Shown: positions 24,481 to 33,988, counted from the stretch's first letter. The stretch is 64,000 nt of DNA from Bradyrhizobium sp. cir1 (GCF_014198245.1 NZ_JACIHE010000011.1:124001-188000), one strand, 5' to 3'. Notes: generated by a model not told the origin, from the letters alone. Made by a program: numbers and translations.

Positions 24481-27400
24481 ATGAGCGACCTCGATCCCGG
24501 AACTGCATCACGCTCCGGTCGTCGCGTCCCGAAACCAAAAGCCAACGGAATGTCGGAGCCGGATTCCCGAGCGGAATTGCTGCTCGCGCTACAAGCGATG
24601 CGCAGCGGCGATTTCTCGGTGCGCATGAGCGGCGACTATCTCGGCATCGACGGCAAGATTGCCGACACCTTTAACGAAATCATCGCCGCCAACCAGCGCA
24701 TGGCGCAGCAGCTCGAACTGGTCGGCCAAGTGGTGGGGCGCGAGGGCAAGACCCGGCAGCGCGTGAAGTTCGGCCTCGCCTCCGGCTCCTGGGCGGACAT
24801 GGAAGGCTCCGTCAATACTCTGATCGACGACCTGTTGTGGCCGACGCGCGAGGTGACGCGGGCCGTCGCCGCGGTTGCGCAAGGCGACCTGCTCCAGACC
24901 GTCAAGCTCGACGTCGACGGCCGTCCGCTCCGCGGAGAATTCCTGCAGTCGGCGAACATCGTCAACACCATGATCAAGCAGCTCGGCGTGTTCACCTCCG
25001 AGGTGACCCGCGTCGCGCGCGAGGTCGGCACCGAGGGCAAGCTCGGCGGCCAGGCCCAGGTACCGGAGGTGACCGGCGTCTGGAAGGACCTGACCGAGAG
25101 CGTCAACTCGATGGCGAACAACCTGACCAACCAGGTTCGCAACATCGCCGAGGTCACGATCGCGGTCGCCAACGGCGACTTGTCCAAGAAGATCACGGTC
25201 GACGTCCGCGGCGAGATCCTTCAGCTCAAGGAAGCCATCAACACGATGGTGGACCAGCTCCGCTCCTTCGCCTCCGAAGTGACGCGCGTGGCGCGCGAGG
25301 TCGGCACCGACGGCAAGCTCGGCGGCCAGGCGATCGTGCCCGGCGTCGCCGGCACCTGGAAGGACCTGACCGATTCCGTGAACGCGATGTGCGGCAACCT
25401 CACGGCGCAGGTCCGCAACATCGCCAACGTCACCACCGCCGTGGCGCGCGGCGACCTGTCGCGCAAGATCACGGTGGACGTGCGCGGCGAGATCCTGGAG
25501 TTGAAGGACACCATCAACACCATGGTGGACCAGCTCAACTCCTTCGCCTCGGAAGTCACGCGCGTCGCGCGCGAGGTCGGCACCGAAGGAAAGCTCGGCG
25601 GCCAGGCCCAGGTGCCCGGTGTCGCCGGCACCTGGAAGGACCTCACCGACAACGTCAACTTCATGGCGTCGAACCTGACCGCCCAGGTCCGCAACATCGC
25701 CGACGTCGCGACCGCCATCGCCGGTGGCGACTTGTCGAAGAAGATCACTGTGAACGTCTCGGGCGAGATCCTTCAGCTGAAGGAAACGCTCAACACCATG
25801 GTCGACCAGCTCAACGCCTTCGCCGGCGAAGTCACCCGCGTCGCGCGCGAGGTCGGCACCGAAGGGCGGCTCGGCGGTCAGGCCAACGTGCTCGGCGTCG
25901 CCGGCACCTGGAAGGATCTCACCGAAAGCGTCAACTCGATGGCCTCGAACCTGACCGCACAGGTCCGCAACATTGCCGAGGTCACGACGGCGGTCGCCGG
26001 CGGCGACCTGTCCAAGAAGATCACCGTGGACGTCCGCGGCGAGATCCTGGAGCTGAAGGACACCATCAACACCATGGTGGACCAGCTCAACGCCTTCGCC
26101 GGCGAAGTCACCCGCGTCGCGCGCGAGGTCGGCACCGAAGGCAAGCTCGGCGGCCAGGCCCAGGTGCGCGGCGTCGCCGGCACCTGGAAGGACCTCACCG
26201 ACAGCGTCAACTCGATGGCCTCGAACCTGACCGGCCAGGTCCGCAACATCGCCGAAGTCGCGACCGCGGTCGCCAAGGGCGACCTGTCGAAGAAGATCAC
26301 CGTCAACGTGTCGGGCGAAATCCTTCAGCTGAAGGAGACGCTCAACACCATGGTCGACCAGCTGAACGCCTTCGCCGGCGAGGTGACGCGCGTGGCGCGC
26401 GAGGTCGGAACCGAAGGCAAGCTCGGCGGCCAGGCGCAGGTGACGGGCGTCGCCGGCACCTGGAAGGACCTCACCGACAACGTCAACTCGATGGCGGGCA
26501 ACCTCACCGCCCAGGTCCGCAACATCGCCGAGGTCGCAACCGCGATTGCCGGCGGCGACCTGTCGCGCAAGATCACGGTCGACGTCCGCGGCGAGATCCT
26601 TCAGCTCAAGGACACGCTGAACACGATGGTCGACCAGCTCAACCGCTTCGCAGGCGAGGTGACGCGCGTCGCGCGCGAGGTCGGCACCGAAGGCCGCCTC
26701 GGCGGCCAGGCCAACGTGCCCGGCGTCGCCGGCACCTGGAAGGACCTCACCGACAGCGTGAACTCGATGGCGGGCAACCTCACCGCGCAGGTTCGCAACA
26801 TCGCCGAGGTGACCACCGCCGTGGCGCGCGGCGACTTGTCCCGCAAGATCACCGTCGACGTGAAGGGCGAAATCCTCGAGCTGAAGAACACCATCAACAC
26901 CATGGTGGACCAGCTCAATGGTTTTGCCGGCGAGGTCACCCGCGTCGCGCGCGAGGTCGGCACCGAAGGCAAGCTCGGCGGTCAGGCCGAGGTGCCCGGC
27001 GTCGCCGGCACCTGGAAGGACCTCACCGACAACGTCAACTTCATGGCGTCGAACCTGACGGCCCAGGTCCGCAACATCGCCGAGGTCGCGACCGCCATCG
27101 CCGGCGGCGACCTCTCGAAGAAGATCACCGTGGACGTGCGCGGCGAAATCCTGCTGCTGAAGGATACGCTGAACACCATGGTCGAGCAGCTCCGCTCCTT
27201 CGCCGCCGAAGTGACGCGCGTCGCGCGCGAGGTCGGTACCGAAGGCCGGCTCGGCGGCCAGGCCGTCGTGCCCGGCGTCGGCGGTACCTGGAAGGACCTC
27301 ACCGACAACGTCAACCTGCTCGCTGCGAACCTCACCACGCAGGTCCGCAACATCGCCGAAGTGACGACCGCCGTGGCGCGCGGCGACTTGTCCCGCAAGA

Positions 27401-30400
27401 TCACCGTCGACGTGAAGGGCGAGATCCTCGAGCTGAAGAACACCATCAACACCATGGTGGACCAGCTCAACGCCTTCGCCGGCGAAGTCACGCGCGTTGC
27501 CCGCGAGGTCGGCACCGAGGGCGAGCTCGGCGGCCAGGCTCAGGTGCCCGGCGTCGCCGGCACCTGGAAGGACCTCACCGACACCGTCAACGTCATGGCG
27601 GCGAACCTGACCGAGCAGGTCCGCGGCATCGTCAAGGTGGTGACGGCGGTCGCCAACGGCGACCTCAAGCAGAATCTCACGGTGAAATCGAAGGGCGAGG
27701 TCGCAGCCCTCGCCGACACCATCAACAACATGACCGAGACGCTCGCAACCTTCGCCGATCAGGTGACCTCAGTGGCGCGCGAAGTCGGCGTCGAAGGCCG
27801 CCTCGGTGGCCAGGCCGACGTGCCGGGCGCGGCCGGCACCTGGAAGGACCTCACCGGCAACGTCAATCTCCTGGCCGCGAACCTCACCTCGCAGGTCCGC
27901 GCCATCGCGGAAGTCGCGACCGCCGTGACCAAGGGCGACCTGACGCGGTCGATCCAGGTCGATGCCCGCGGCGAAGTCGCGGAATTGAAAGACAATATCA
28001 ACACGATGATCACGAACCTCCGTCTCACGACGGACGTGAACACCGAGCAGGACTGGCTGAAGACCAACCTTGCGAAATTCACCAACATGCTCCAGGGCCA
28101 GCGCGACCTCGCCACCGTCGGCCGGCTGCTGCTGACCGAGCTCTCGCCGCTGGTGAACGCGCATACCGGCGTGATCTACCAGATCGAGAGCGAGGATAAT
28201 CCGCAGCTCCTGCTGCTCGCCTCCTACGCCGGCGACGGCGTCTATCCCTATCAACGCGTACTGCAATTCGGAGAGGGCCTGATCGGCCAGTGCGCGCTCG
28301 ACAGGCGCCCGCGGGTCGTCGCGGACATTCCGACGGACGTGATGCCGATCAATTCCGCGCTGTTCCGTGTCGCCCCGAAGAACCTCGTCGTGCTGCCGGT
28401 TCTGTTCGAAGGCCAGGTCAAGGCCGTGATCGAGCTTGCCTCGCTCGCTTCCTTCACGACCTCGCAAATGACGTTCCTGGAGCAGCTCACCGACTCCATC
28501 GGCATCGTGCTCAACTCGATCGAGGCGACGATGCAGACCGAAGGCCTGCTCAAGCAATCGCAGCAGCTCGCCGGCGAGCTTCAGACCCAGCAGCGCGAAT
28601 TGCAGCAGACCAACGAGCAGCTCGAGCAGAAGGCGCAGCAACTCGCCGAGCGCAACGTCGAGGTCGAGCGCAAGAACCAGGAGATCGAGCAGGCCCGCCG
28701 CGCGCTCGAGGAAAAGGCCACCGAGCTCGCGCTGACCTCGAAGTACAAGTCCGAATTCCTCGCCAATATGAGCCACGAGCTGCGTACGCCGCTGAACTCG
28801 ATCCTGATCCTCGGACAGCAGCTCACCGACAATCCGGACGGCAACCTCACGGCCAAGCAGGTCGAGTTCGCCCGCACCATCCACGGCGCCGGCACCGACC
28901 TGCTCAACCTCATCAGCGACATCCTCGATCTCTCCAAGATCGAGTCCGGCACGGTGACCGTCGATGCCGAGGAGATCCTGACCGCGAACCTGCTCGAGAC
29001 CGTCGGCCGGCCGTTCCGGCACGAGGCGGAGAACCGCGGCCTCTCGTTCAAGATCGACGTCGATCCGAACCTCGCGCGCAGCATCGTTACCGACTCCAAG
29101 CGCCTGCAACAGGTCCTGAAGAATCTGCTCTCCAACGCCTTCAAGTTCACCGCCGAAGGCGAAGTGCGTCTGAAGGTCGGCGGAGCCCTCGGCGGCTGGG
29201 GAACCGATCACCCGGTGCTGAACTCAGCGCCGGCCGTGATCGCGTTCGAGGTGTCCGATACCGGCATCGGCATTCCGCTGGAAAAGCAGAAGCTGATCTT
29301 CGAAGCGTTCCAGCAGGCCGACGCCGGCACCAGCCGTAAATATGGCGGCACCGGCCTTGGCCTTGCCATCAGCCGAGAGCTCGCGAGCCTGCTCGGCGGC
29401 GAAATCCATCTACGCAGCGCGCCGGGCAAGGGCTCGACCTTCACGCTCTACCTGCCGCTGAAATATTCGGGACCGACGCTGGCGCCGCGCGCGCCGACGC
29501 CGCAGCAATACAGCCAGCCGCCGGCGCTGCAGCCGGCCGCGCCGGAGCAGCAGCGCGCCATCGAGCAACTGCCCGACGACCGTCTCAACCTCGAACCCGG
29601 CGACAGCATCCTCTTGATCGTCGAGGACGACCCGCATTATGCGCGGGTGCTGGTCGACCTCGCGCGCGACAAGGGCTTCAAGGTGCTGGTCGCGGCGCGC
29701 GGCGCTGAGGCGCTGGAGCTTGCGAAGCAGTACCAGCCGAGAGCGGTCTCGCTCGACGTGTTCCTGCCCGACATGCTCGGCTGGACGGTGCTGAGCCAGC
29801 TCAAGCACAATCCGCTGACCCGCCATATCCCCGTGCAGATCATCACGCTCGACGAGGACCGCCAGCACGCGCTGGCGCGCGGCGCCTTCTCCTTCGTCAA
29901 CAAGCCGACGACGACCGAAGGCGTCGCGGCTGCGCTGACGCAGATCAAGGAGTATGCGCGGCCGCGGCGCAAGCGGCTCCTGATCGTCGAGGACAACGAG
30001 GCCGAGCAGCTCTCGATCCGCGAGCTGCTGCATCACGACGACATCGAGATCGTGGCGACCGACACCGGCGCCGGCGCACTCGCGATGCTGCGCGAAGCGC
30101 CCTGCGACTGCGTCGTTCTCGATCTACGACTGCCCGACATGAGCGGCTTCGAGGTGCTGGACCAGATCCGCAATGACGAGGCGCTCTCGAATGTTCCGGT
30201 GGTGGTCTTTACCGGCCGCGAGCTTTCGGCGGAGGAGGACGCGGAGCTGCACACCATGGCGCGCAGTATCGTGGTCAAAGGCGTGGAATCGCCGGAACGT
30301 CTGCTCGACGAGACCGCGCTGTTCCTGCACCGCGTGATCACGGAACTTCCGGTCGAGAAGCAGCGCATGCTGGAGAAGCTGAACAGTTCCGACGAGGACC

Positions 30401-30774
30401 TGATCGGCAAGACCGCGCTGCTCGTCGACGACGACGCCCGGAACATCTTTGCGCTATCGAGCGTGCTGGAACGGCGCGGCATGAAGGTGCTGACGGCGAC
30501 CACCGGGAGCGAAGCCGTGACGCTGGTCGAATCCAATCCGGAAATCGCCATCGTGCTGATGGACATCATGATGCCGCAGATGGATGGCTATCAGACCATC
30601 GGGGTGATCCGCGCGAACCCGGCCTTCGCCCGCCTTCCGATCATCGCGTTGACCGCCAAGGCAATGAAAGGCGATCGCGAGAAATGCCTGGAGGCCGGCG
30701 CCTCCGACTACCTCGCCAAACCCGTCAACACCGATCAATTGCTGCTTGCGATCCGCATGTGGCTGCACCGCTGA
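24481..30774 (+). CDS. Soluble poly-HAMP hybrid histidine kinase (GAF, HisKA, HATPase, three receivers)
   Basis: 2097 residues without membrane segments. Order: half HAMP-like unit (about 25-75); a divergent unit (75-168); eleven 92-residue HAMP-type repeats in perfect phase (169-1180); GAF domain (about 1209-1353); coiled coil; HisKA with H1432 in NMSHELRTP; HATPase with N1552, DTGIGI and GGTGLGLAIS; then three receiver domains with phospho-acceptors D1759, D1881 and D2028. The plan matches group III (Nik1-like) kinases of fungi and bacteria that sense osmotic or envelope stress, but with more repeats. An EcfG promoter precedes it, and an HWE kinase follows after 13 bases. Confidence 0.93.
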   Translation: MSDLDPGTASRSGRRVPKPKANGMSEPDSRAELLLALQAMRSGDFSVRMSGDYLGIDGKIADTFNEIIAANQRMAQQLELVGQVVGREGKTRQRVKFGLASGSWADMEGSVNTLIDDLLWPTREVTRAVAAVAQGDLLQTVKLDVDGRPLRGEFLQSANIVNTMIKQLGVFTSEVTRVAREVGTEGKLGGQAQVPEVTGVWKDLTESVNSMANNLTNQVRNIAEVTIAVANGDLSKKITVDVRGEILQLKEAINTMVDQLRSFASEVTRVAREVGTDGKLGGQAIVPGVAGTWKDLTDSVNAMCGNLTAQVRNIANVTTAVARGDLSRKITVDVRGEILELKDTINTMVDQLNSFASEVTRVAREVGTEGKLGGQAQVPGVAGTWKDLTDNVNFMASNLTAQVRNIADVATAIAGGDLSKKITVNVSGEILQLKETLNTMVDQLNAFAGEVTRVAREVGTEGRLGGQANVLGVAGTWKDLTESVNSMASNLTAQVRNIAEVTTAVAGGDLSKKITVDVRGEILELKDTINTMVDQLNAFAGEVTRVAREVGTEGKLGGQAQVRGVAGTWKDLTDSVNSMASNLTGQVRNIAEVATAVAKGDLSKKITVNVSGEILQLKETLNTMVDQLNAFAGEVTRVAREVGTEGKLGGQAQVTGVAGTWKDLTDNVNSMAGNLTAQVRNIAEVATAIAGGDLSRKITVDVRGEILQLKDTLNTMVDQLNRFAGEVTRVAREVGTEGRLGGQANVPGVAGTWKDLTDSVNSMAGNLTAQVRNIAEVTTAVARGDLSRKITVDVKGEILELKNTINTMVDQLNGFAGEVTRVAREVGTEGKLGGQAEVPGVAGTWKDLTDNVNFMASNLTAQVRNIAEVATAIAGGDLSKKITVDVRGEILLLKDTLNTMVEQLRSFAAEVTRVAREVGTEGRLGGQAVVPGVGGTWKDLTDNVNLLAANLTTQVRNIAEVTTAVARGDLSRKITVDVKGEILELKNTINTMVDQLNAFAGEVTRVAREVGTEGELGGQAQVPGVAGTWKDLTDTVNVMAANLTEQVRGIVKVVTAVANGDLKQNLTVKSKGEVAALADTINNMTETLATFADQVTSVAREVGVEGRLGGQADVPGAAGTWKDLTGNVNLLAANLTSQVRAIAEVATAVTKGDLTRSIQVDARGEVAELKDNINTMITNLRLTTDVNTEQDWLKTNLAKFTNMLQGQRDLATVGRLLLTELSPLVNAHTGVIYQIESEDNPQLLLLASYAGDGVYPYQRVLQFGEGLIGQCALDRRPRVVADIPTDVMPINSALFRVAPKNLVVLPVLFEGQVKAVIELASLASFTTSQMTFLEQLTDSIGIVLNSIEATMQTEGLLKQSQQLAGELQTQQRELQQTNEQLEQKAQQLAERNVEVERKNQEIEQARRALEEKATELALTSKYKSEFLANMSHELRTPLNSILILGQQLTDNPDGNLTAKQVEFARTIHGAGTDLLNLISDILDLSKIESGTVTVDAEEILTANLLETVGRPFRHEAENRGLSFKIDVDPNLARSIVTDSKRLQQVLKNLLSNAFKFTAEGEVRLKVGGALGGWGTDHPVLNSAPAVIAFEVSDTGIGIPLEKQKLIFEAFQQADAGTSRKYGGTGLGLAISRELASLLGGEIHLRSAPGKGSTFTLYLPLKYSGPTLAPRAPTPQQYSQPPALQPAAPEQQRAIEQLPDDRLNLEPGDSILLIVEDDPHYARVLVDLARDKGFKVLVAARGAEALELAKQYQPRAVSLDVFLPDMLGWTVLSQLKHNPLTRHIPVQIITLDEDRQHALARGAFSFVNKPTTTEGVAAALTQIKEYARPRRKRLLIVEDNEAEQLSIRELLHHDDIEIVATDTGAGALAMLREAPCDCVVLDLRLPDMSGFEVLDQIRNDEALSNVPVVVFTGRELSAEEDAELHTMARSIVVKGVESPERLLDETALFLHRVITELPVEKQRMLEKLNSSDEDLIGKTALLVDDDARNIFALSSVLERRGMKVLTATTGSEAVTLVESNPEIAIVLMDIMMPQMDGYQTIGVIRANPAFARLPIIALTAKAMKGDREKCLEAGASDYLAKPVNTDQLLLAIRMWLHR
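24985..28020 (+). repeat. Eleven tandem 276-base coding repeats (HAMP units)
   Basis: Each unit is exactly 276 bases (92 codons) and begins near EVTRVAREVGTEGKLGGQA, continues GTWKDLTD.VN, LTaQVRNIAEV and ends EIL.LK.T.NTMVDQL. Units 1-9 are very similar; units 10 and 11 diverge (for example GDLKQNLTVKSKGEV). Long stretches are near-identical in DNA, so unit number could change by recombination. Confidence 0.9.
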
Positions 30775-30787
30775 GCTGGATCCGCGA

Positions 30788-32278
30788 ATGGACCACGAAA
30801 AGGTCAATATCCTCCTCGTCGACGACCAGCCGGCCAAGCTGCTCGCCTACGAGGTGATCTTGAAGGATCTCGGCGAGAATCTCGTGATCGCCTCGTCGGG
30901 GCGGGAGGCGCTGGAAGTGCTGCTCAAGACCGAGGTCGCGGTGATCCTGGTCGACGTCTGCATGCCCGAGCTCGACGGCTTCGAGCTGGCGGCGATGATC
31001 CGGGAACATCCGCGCTTCCAGAAGACCGCGATGATCTTCATCTCGGCCATTCAAGTGAGCGACATCGACCGGTTGCGCGGCTACGAGATGGGCGCGGTCG
31101 ACTACGTGCCGGTGCCCGTGGTGCCGGAGGTGCTGCGCGCCAAGATCAAGGTGTTTTCCGAGCTCTACCGCAAGACCCGCGAGCTCGAACGGCTGAACCA
31201 GGAACTCGAGGACCGTGTCCGCGCGCGCACGGCGGAACTGGAGAACTCCACCGCCAAGCTGCGCGAGAGCGAGCAGCGCCGCAGCATGGCGATTGCCGCC
31301 GGCAAGATGGGATCCTGGGACTGGGACTGGATCAACGGCGACTGGATGTGGGACGAAGGCCAGTACCGCATCTTCGGCGTGACGCCGGAGACCTTCAACG
31401 TCACCTCGGCGAACATCCAGGCGCTGCTGCACCCCGATGACGTCGACCGGTTCGGCCAGGCTATTGCCGCGTTCAATAGCGGGGCACGCGCCTATGAAGG
31501 GGAATTTCGCGTCAGCCGGCCCGACGGTGAGGTGCGCTGGTGCGTCGGCACAGCGGCCGCGACCGTGGACCAGGCCGGCCGCGTGGTGCGCGTGAGCGGC
31601 GTCACCGTGGACATCACCGAACGCAAGCGTGCCGAGGAGCGGCAAAACCTGCTGGCGCGGGAAGTCGATCATCGCGCCAAGAATGCGCTGGCGCTGGCGC
31701 AATCGATCGTGCGCCTCACCCGTGCCGACGAAGTCAAGGCTTACGTCAATGCCGTCGAAGGGCGCATCAATGCGCTGGCGCGCGTGCACACGATCCTGTC
31801 GCTGTCGAGCTGGCAGGGCGCCGAGCTTTCCAAGCTGATCGACGAGGAGCTTGCACCCTATTCGCTCGGCGGCCAGATCAAGCTCGCAGGCCCGGAGGTT
31901 CAGTTGCTGCCGACAACCGCCCAGACGCTGGCGCTGGCGCTGCACGAGCTTTTCACCAACTCCGCCAAGTATGGCGCGCTCTCGACGCGATCGGGCCGGC
32001 TCTTGATCGGCTGGCAGGTCGAGGAAGACCACCTCGCGCTGACCTGGGAGGAATCCGGCGGTCCGCTCGTGAGGACGCCGAAGTCTCGCGGTTTTGGTAC
32101 GCGAAGCCTGCTTGCGAGCGTCGAGTCCCAGCTCGGCGGACGGGCGCAATTCGATTGGCGGGCCGAGGGCCTGTTGTGCCGCCTGGACGTGCCGCTGACC
32201 CGCAAGACCCCTGCCTCGGCAACGCAGGGCAAGTTCGACGCCGACACCTCCCCCGAGCTGCAGCGCGCGTCGGGTTAA
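30788..32278 (+). CDS. Response-regulator / PAS / HWE-family sensor histidine kinase
   Basis: 496 residues, soluble. Receiver domain at about 5-125 with D56 (ILVDVCMPELDGF), a coiled linker, a PAS/PAC domain (about 170-285; WDWDWINGDWMWDEGQYRIF, ending VSGVTVDITERKRAEE), and an HWE kinase core with H295 in REVDHRAKNALALAQSIVRL and LHELFTNSAKYGAL. HWE kinases of alphaproteobacteria often phosphorylate PhyR and so control EcfG. It follows the poly-HAMP kinase after 13 bases; its receiver may take phosphate from that kinase. Start ATG at 30788 gives a complete receiver. Confidence 0.9.
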   Translation: MDHEKVNILLVDDQPAKLLAYEVILKDLGENLVIASSGREALEVLLKTEVAVILVDVCMPELDGFELAAMIREHPRFQKTAMIFISAIQVSDIDRLRGYEMGAVDYVPVPVVPEVLRAKIKVFSELYRKTRELERLNQELEDRVRARTAELENSTAKLRESEQRRSMAIAAGKMGSWDWDWINGDWMWDEGQYRIFGVTPETFNVTSANIQALLHPDDVDRFGQAIAAFNSGARAYEGEFRVSRPDGEVRWCVGTAAATVDQAGRVVRVSGVTVDITERKRAEERQNLLAREVDHRAKNALALAQSIVRLTRADEVKAYVNAVEGRINALARVHTILSLSSWQGAELSKLIDEELAPYSLGGQIKLAGPEVQLLPTTAQTLALALHELFTNSAKYGALSTRSGRLLIGWQVEEDHLALTWEESGGPLVRTPKSRGFGTRSLLASVESQLGGRAQFDWRAEGLLCRLDVPLTRKTPASATQGKFDADTSPELQRASG

Positions 32279-32496
32279 CCGGACGCGGCGACTTTCGTGC
32301 GCAGGATCGACCGAGGTTCGTCGGCGACGCGCCCTTCGAGCCAGGCTTCCGTTTGTGCGAGATCGCGCAGCGCCATCGCATAACGGCGGGCGGCGCTTCG
32401 CTCCGCACCGCGCGGCAGCTTGCGCGCTTTGCGCAACATGTCCGCGGCCGCGTTCCGATAGGCCAGCGAGCGATAGAGATAGACGACCTTACCCAT
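32275..32496 (-). CDS. Small basic protein (73 aa)
   Basis: MGKVVYLYRSLAYRNAAADM followed by LRKARKLPRGAERSAARRYA and AQTEAWLEGR. Helical and Arg-rich. It resembles in style the small proteins at 39735 and 50205 (a Tyr-Arg followed by an Ala-rich helix). It overlaps the end of the HWE kinase gene by 4 bases, convergent. Function unknown. Confidence 0.6.
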   Translation of the reverse strand: MGKVVYLYRSLAYRNAAADMLRKARKLPRGAERSAARRYAMALRDLAQTEAWLEGRVADEPRSILRTKVAASG

Positions 32497-32585
32497 GTCG
32501 AGTGTCCCATGTTGATCGCCTTCATCCTCGCAAGCCCGGCATGAACGCCGGATGAAGCGGCGGATGACAATTCCTTCATGCGAAT

Positions 32586-32610
32586 GGAACCGGCGATCAT
32601 CGTGCGCGTT
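32586..32610 (+). promoter_or_regulatory. Perfect EcfG-type promoter
   Basis: GGAAC, exactly 16 bases, CGTT, 25 bases before the ATG at 32636. Confidence 0.7.
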
Positions 32611-32635
32611 GCATGTGCAATCGAGGGTCGGTTCC

Positions 32636-32905
32636 ATGCGTGCGAACAAGTCGCCCAAGAAGCCACCGAGCCTGATCTCTCCCACCGGCGTCATCAAGCT
32701 CGTGACGCATGCGATGATGGGCGCAGCTCTCGGACTTACATTCGGCCTTGCGCTCACTCTGTCCAATCCGGCGGTCGCCAATCTGCTCAATCACGGCGGA
32801 AGCCAGGCGATTCTGGTCTTCGCCCTCACATTGGTGACGACGTTCGCGATCGGCGCGACGCTCACCGGCGTCGTGTTCATCATCGACGAGGACAAGGAAT
32901 TTTGA
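32636..32905 (+). CDS. Small two-helix membrane protein
   Basis: 89 residues: a basic N-terminus (MRANKSPKKPPSLISPTGVI), a first membrane helix around HAMMGAALGLTFGLALTL, a second (AILVFALTLVTTFAIGATLT) and an acidic end (IIDEDKEF). The ATG at 32636 is preferred because the EcfG box lies just before it. Function unknown. Confidence 0.65.
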   Translation: MRANKSPKKPPSLISPTGVIKLVTHAMMGAALGLTFGLALTLSNPAVANLLNHGGSQAILVFALTLVTTFAIGATLTGVVFIIDEDKEF

Positions 32906-32937
32906 AGCGCGCGTGAAACATGCGGGTGACTTTGTCG

Positions 32938-32962
32938 GGAACTCCTGTGACGAACAGCAGTT
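32938..32962 (+). promoter_or_regulatory. EcfG-type promoter
   Basis: GGAAC, 16 bases, AGTT, 38 bases before the ATG at 33001; one mismatch in the -10 box. Confidence 0.5.
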
Positions 32963-33000
32963 GGCTGCCTGCGTCAATTTAACCCAGGGAGTTCCCGCGC

Positions 33001-33234
33001 ATGAAGACGACCAAGCTCGCTCTCACCGTGATGTTGGCAACCGGCCTTGCCGCCGCCCCGTTTGCCGTACAGGCAAAATCGCACAAGGCGAAACATGAAT
33101 CCTCGACCTCGTCCTCACAGACAACCGGCGCCAACACGAAAACCAAGAGCCCCGATGCCTCCGGCCAGGGCGGCTCCGGCCCCGGCTCCGATCAGGGCGG
33201 CACCATGACCAAGGGCACGGGCACCGCGAAGTAA
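33001..33234 (+). CDS. Small secreted Ser/Thr/Gly-rich protein
   Basis: 77 residues. Signal peptide MKTTKLALTVMLATGLAAAP, then a basic KSHKAKHE segment and a disordered Ser/Thr/Gly tail. GGGAG precedes the ATG. A strong hairpin follows the stop. Probably a stress-induced exported peptide. Confidence 0.65.
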   Translation: MKTTKLALTVMLATGLAAAPFAVQAKSHKAKHESSTSSSQTTGANTKTKSPDASGQGGSGPGSDQGGTMTKGTGTAK

Positions 33235-33250
33235 GGCGCAGCTGCTCATC

Positions 33251-33276
33251 GAAGGTCCCGCCATCGCGGGGCCTTC
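33251..33276 (+). terminator. Rho-independent-like terminator
   Basis: An 11-base stem GAAGGTCCCGC / GCGGGGCCTTC with a CATC loop, 17 bases after the stop at 33234, followed by TCGCTTTG. Confidence 0.65.
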
Positions 33277-33321
33277 TCGCTTTGAGATTCGATGCGATCC
33301 TTCTGACGCCACCTCGCACGC

Positions 33322-33424
33322 GCTAGAGCACGATCAGATTTGGATGAATGTCATCGCGCTTTAGGTTGTCGTTTACGCATGGTCTTTCCGGAAAACCGGT
33401 TCGCACTTTTCCGGATCATGCTTT
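33322..33424. repeat. Dispersed intergenic repeat (CTAGAGCACGATCAGATT ... GGATCATGCTTTAA type)
   Basis: It contains TCTTTCCGGAAAACCGGTTC and ends TTTTCCGGATCATGCTTT. Same family as 22461-22542; I associate it with a very abundant rhizobial intergenic palindrome. Confidence 0.7.
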
Positions 33425-33633
33425 AATCTCGTTGCATATCGGCGATGTTCAGTCCGCCGCTCGCGGAATTCATCTTCACGAGATTATCGAGCTGCGCCCG
33501 CTTGCGCGCAATCAGGCGCTGGGCCGCGGCGTCATCGAGCCCCTCACGCTGCAATTGCCGGATCGCGGAGCCCAGTTTCGAGAATCTCGGCGCGCAGTCT
33601 CAGGATCCGGTAGGCGTCCGGGTCTTCCACCAC
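33423..33633 (-). pseudogene. Small coiled-coil gene broken by a one-base frameshift
   Basis: Reading from a GTG at 33633 (GGGAG upstream) gives VEDPDAYRILRLRAEIL and then a premature stop. In the next frame the sequence continues naturally as SKLGSAIRQLQREGLDDAAA and then QRLIARKRAQLDNLVKMNS to a stop at 33423. Removing one C near 33585 would fuse the two into a ~69-residue protein. Either a true pseudogene or a sequencing error. It follows the 91-residue gene on the same strand. Confidence 0.6.
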
Positions 33634-33651
33634 GGCGCGCTCCCAAAGCTC

Positions 33652-33927
33652 TCAGCGGCGCGCGATCGTCCGCACGGGATCTGCAACTTTCTTCAGCAGA
33701 CGAAGCCGTACACGATCGCGGACATCCGGCAGGACATCGCCACCGCCAGCCGCTCTCCATTCGCCGATCAACAGGTTGATTTTCCGGCGCAAGTCCATCT
33801 GCGCCAGGGCCTTTTCCGTGCAGTCGCGATCGCGGTCGACGAGGTCGCGCACAGATGCCTCGACGTCGGCCATTTCCAGCCTCAAGACGCTGATTTTACG
33901 TCGAATTTCATTAATTCGGTTGTCCAT
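33652..33927 (-). CDS. Small coiled-coil protein (91 aa)
   Basis: MDNRINEIRRKISVLRLEMA then DVEASVRDLVDRDRDCTEKA and a second helix DLRRKINLLIGEWRAAGGGD. Strong heptad character in the first 30 residues. The frame-broken gene downstream encodes a similar type of helix, so the two may have formed a hetero coiled coil. Function unknown. Confidence 0.65.
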   Translation of the reverse strand: MDNRINEIRRKISVLRLEMADVEASVRDLVDRDRDCTEKALAQMDLRRKINLLIGEWRAAGGGDVLPDVRDRVRLRLLKKVADPVRTIARR

Positions 33928-33988
33928 GGCTTGTTAGAACAAAATAAGAACATATAGTCAAGTCGCGATTTCAGAATGGAGAGCGGAC

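Noticed and set aside
24985..28020. Tandem repeats as a possible CRISPR array or assembly artefact
   Set aside because: Units are 276 bases without spacers, keep codon phase, and vary in third positions and in residues, as expected for coding HAMP repeats.
24837..28199. 1120-codon open frame in another frame of the poly-HAMP kinase
   Set aside because: Arg/His/Gly-rich shadow created by the repeated high-GC codons; the kinase frame carries all recognisable domains.
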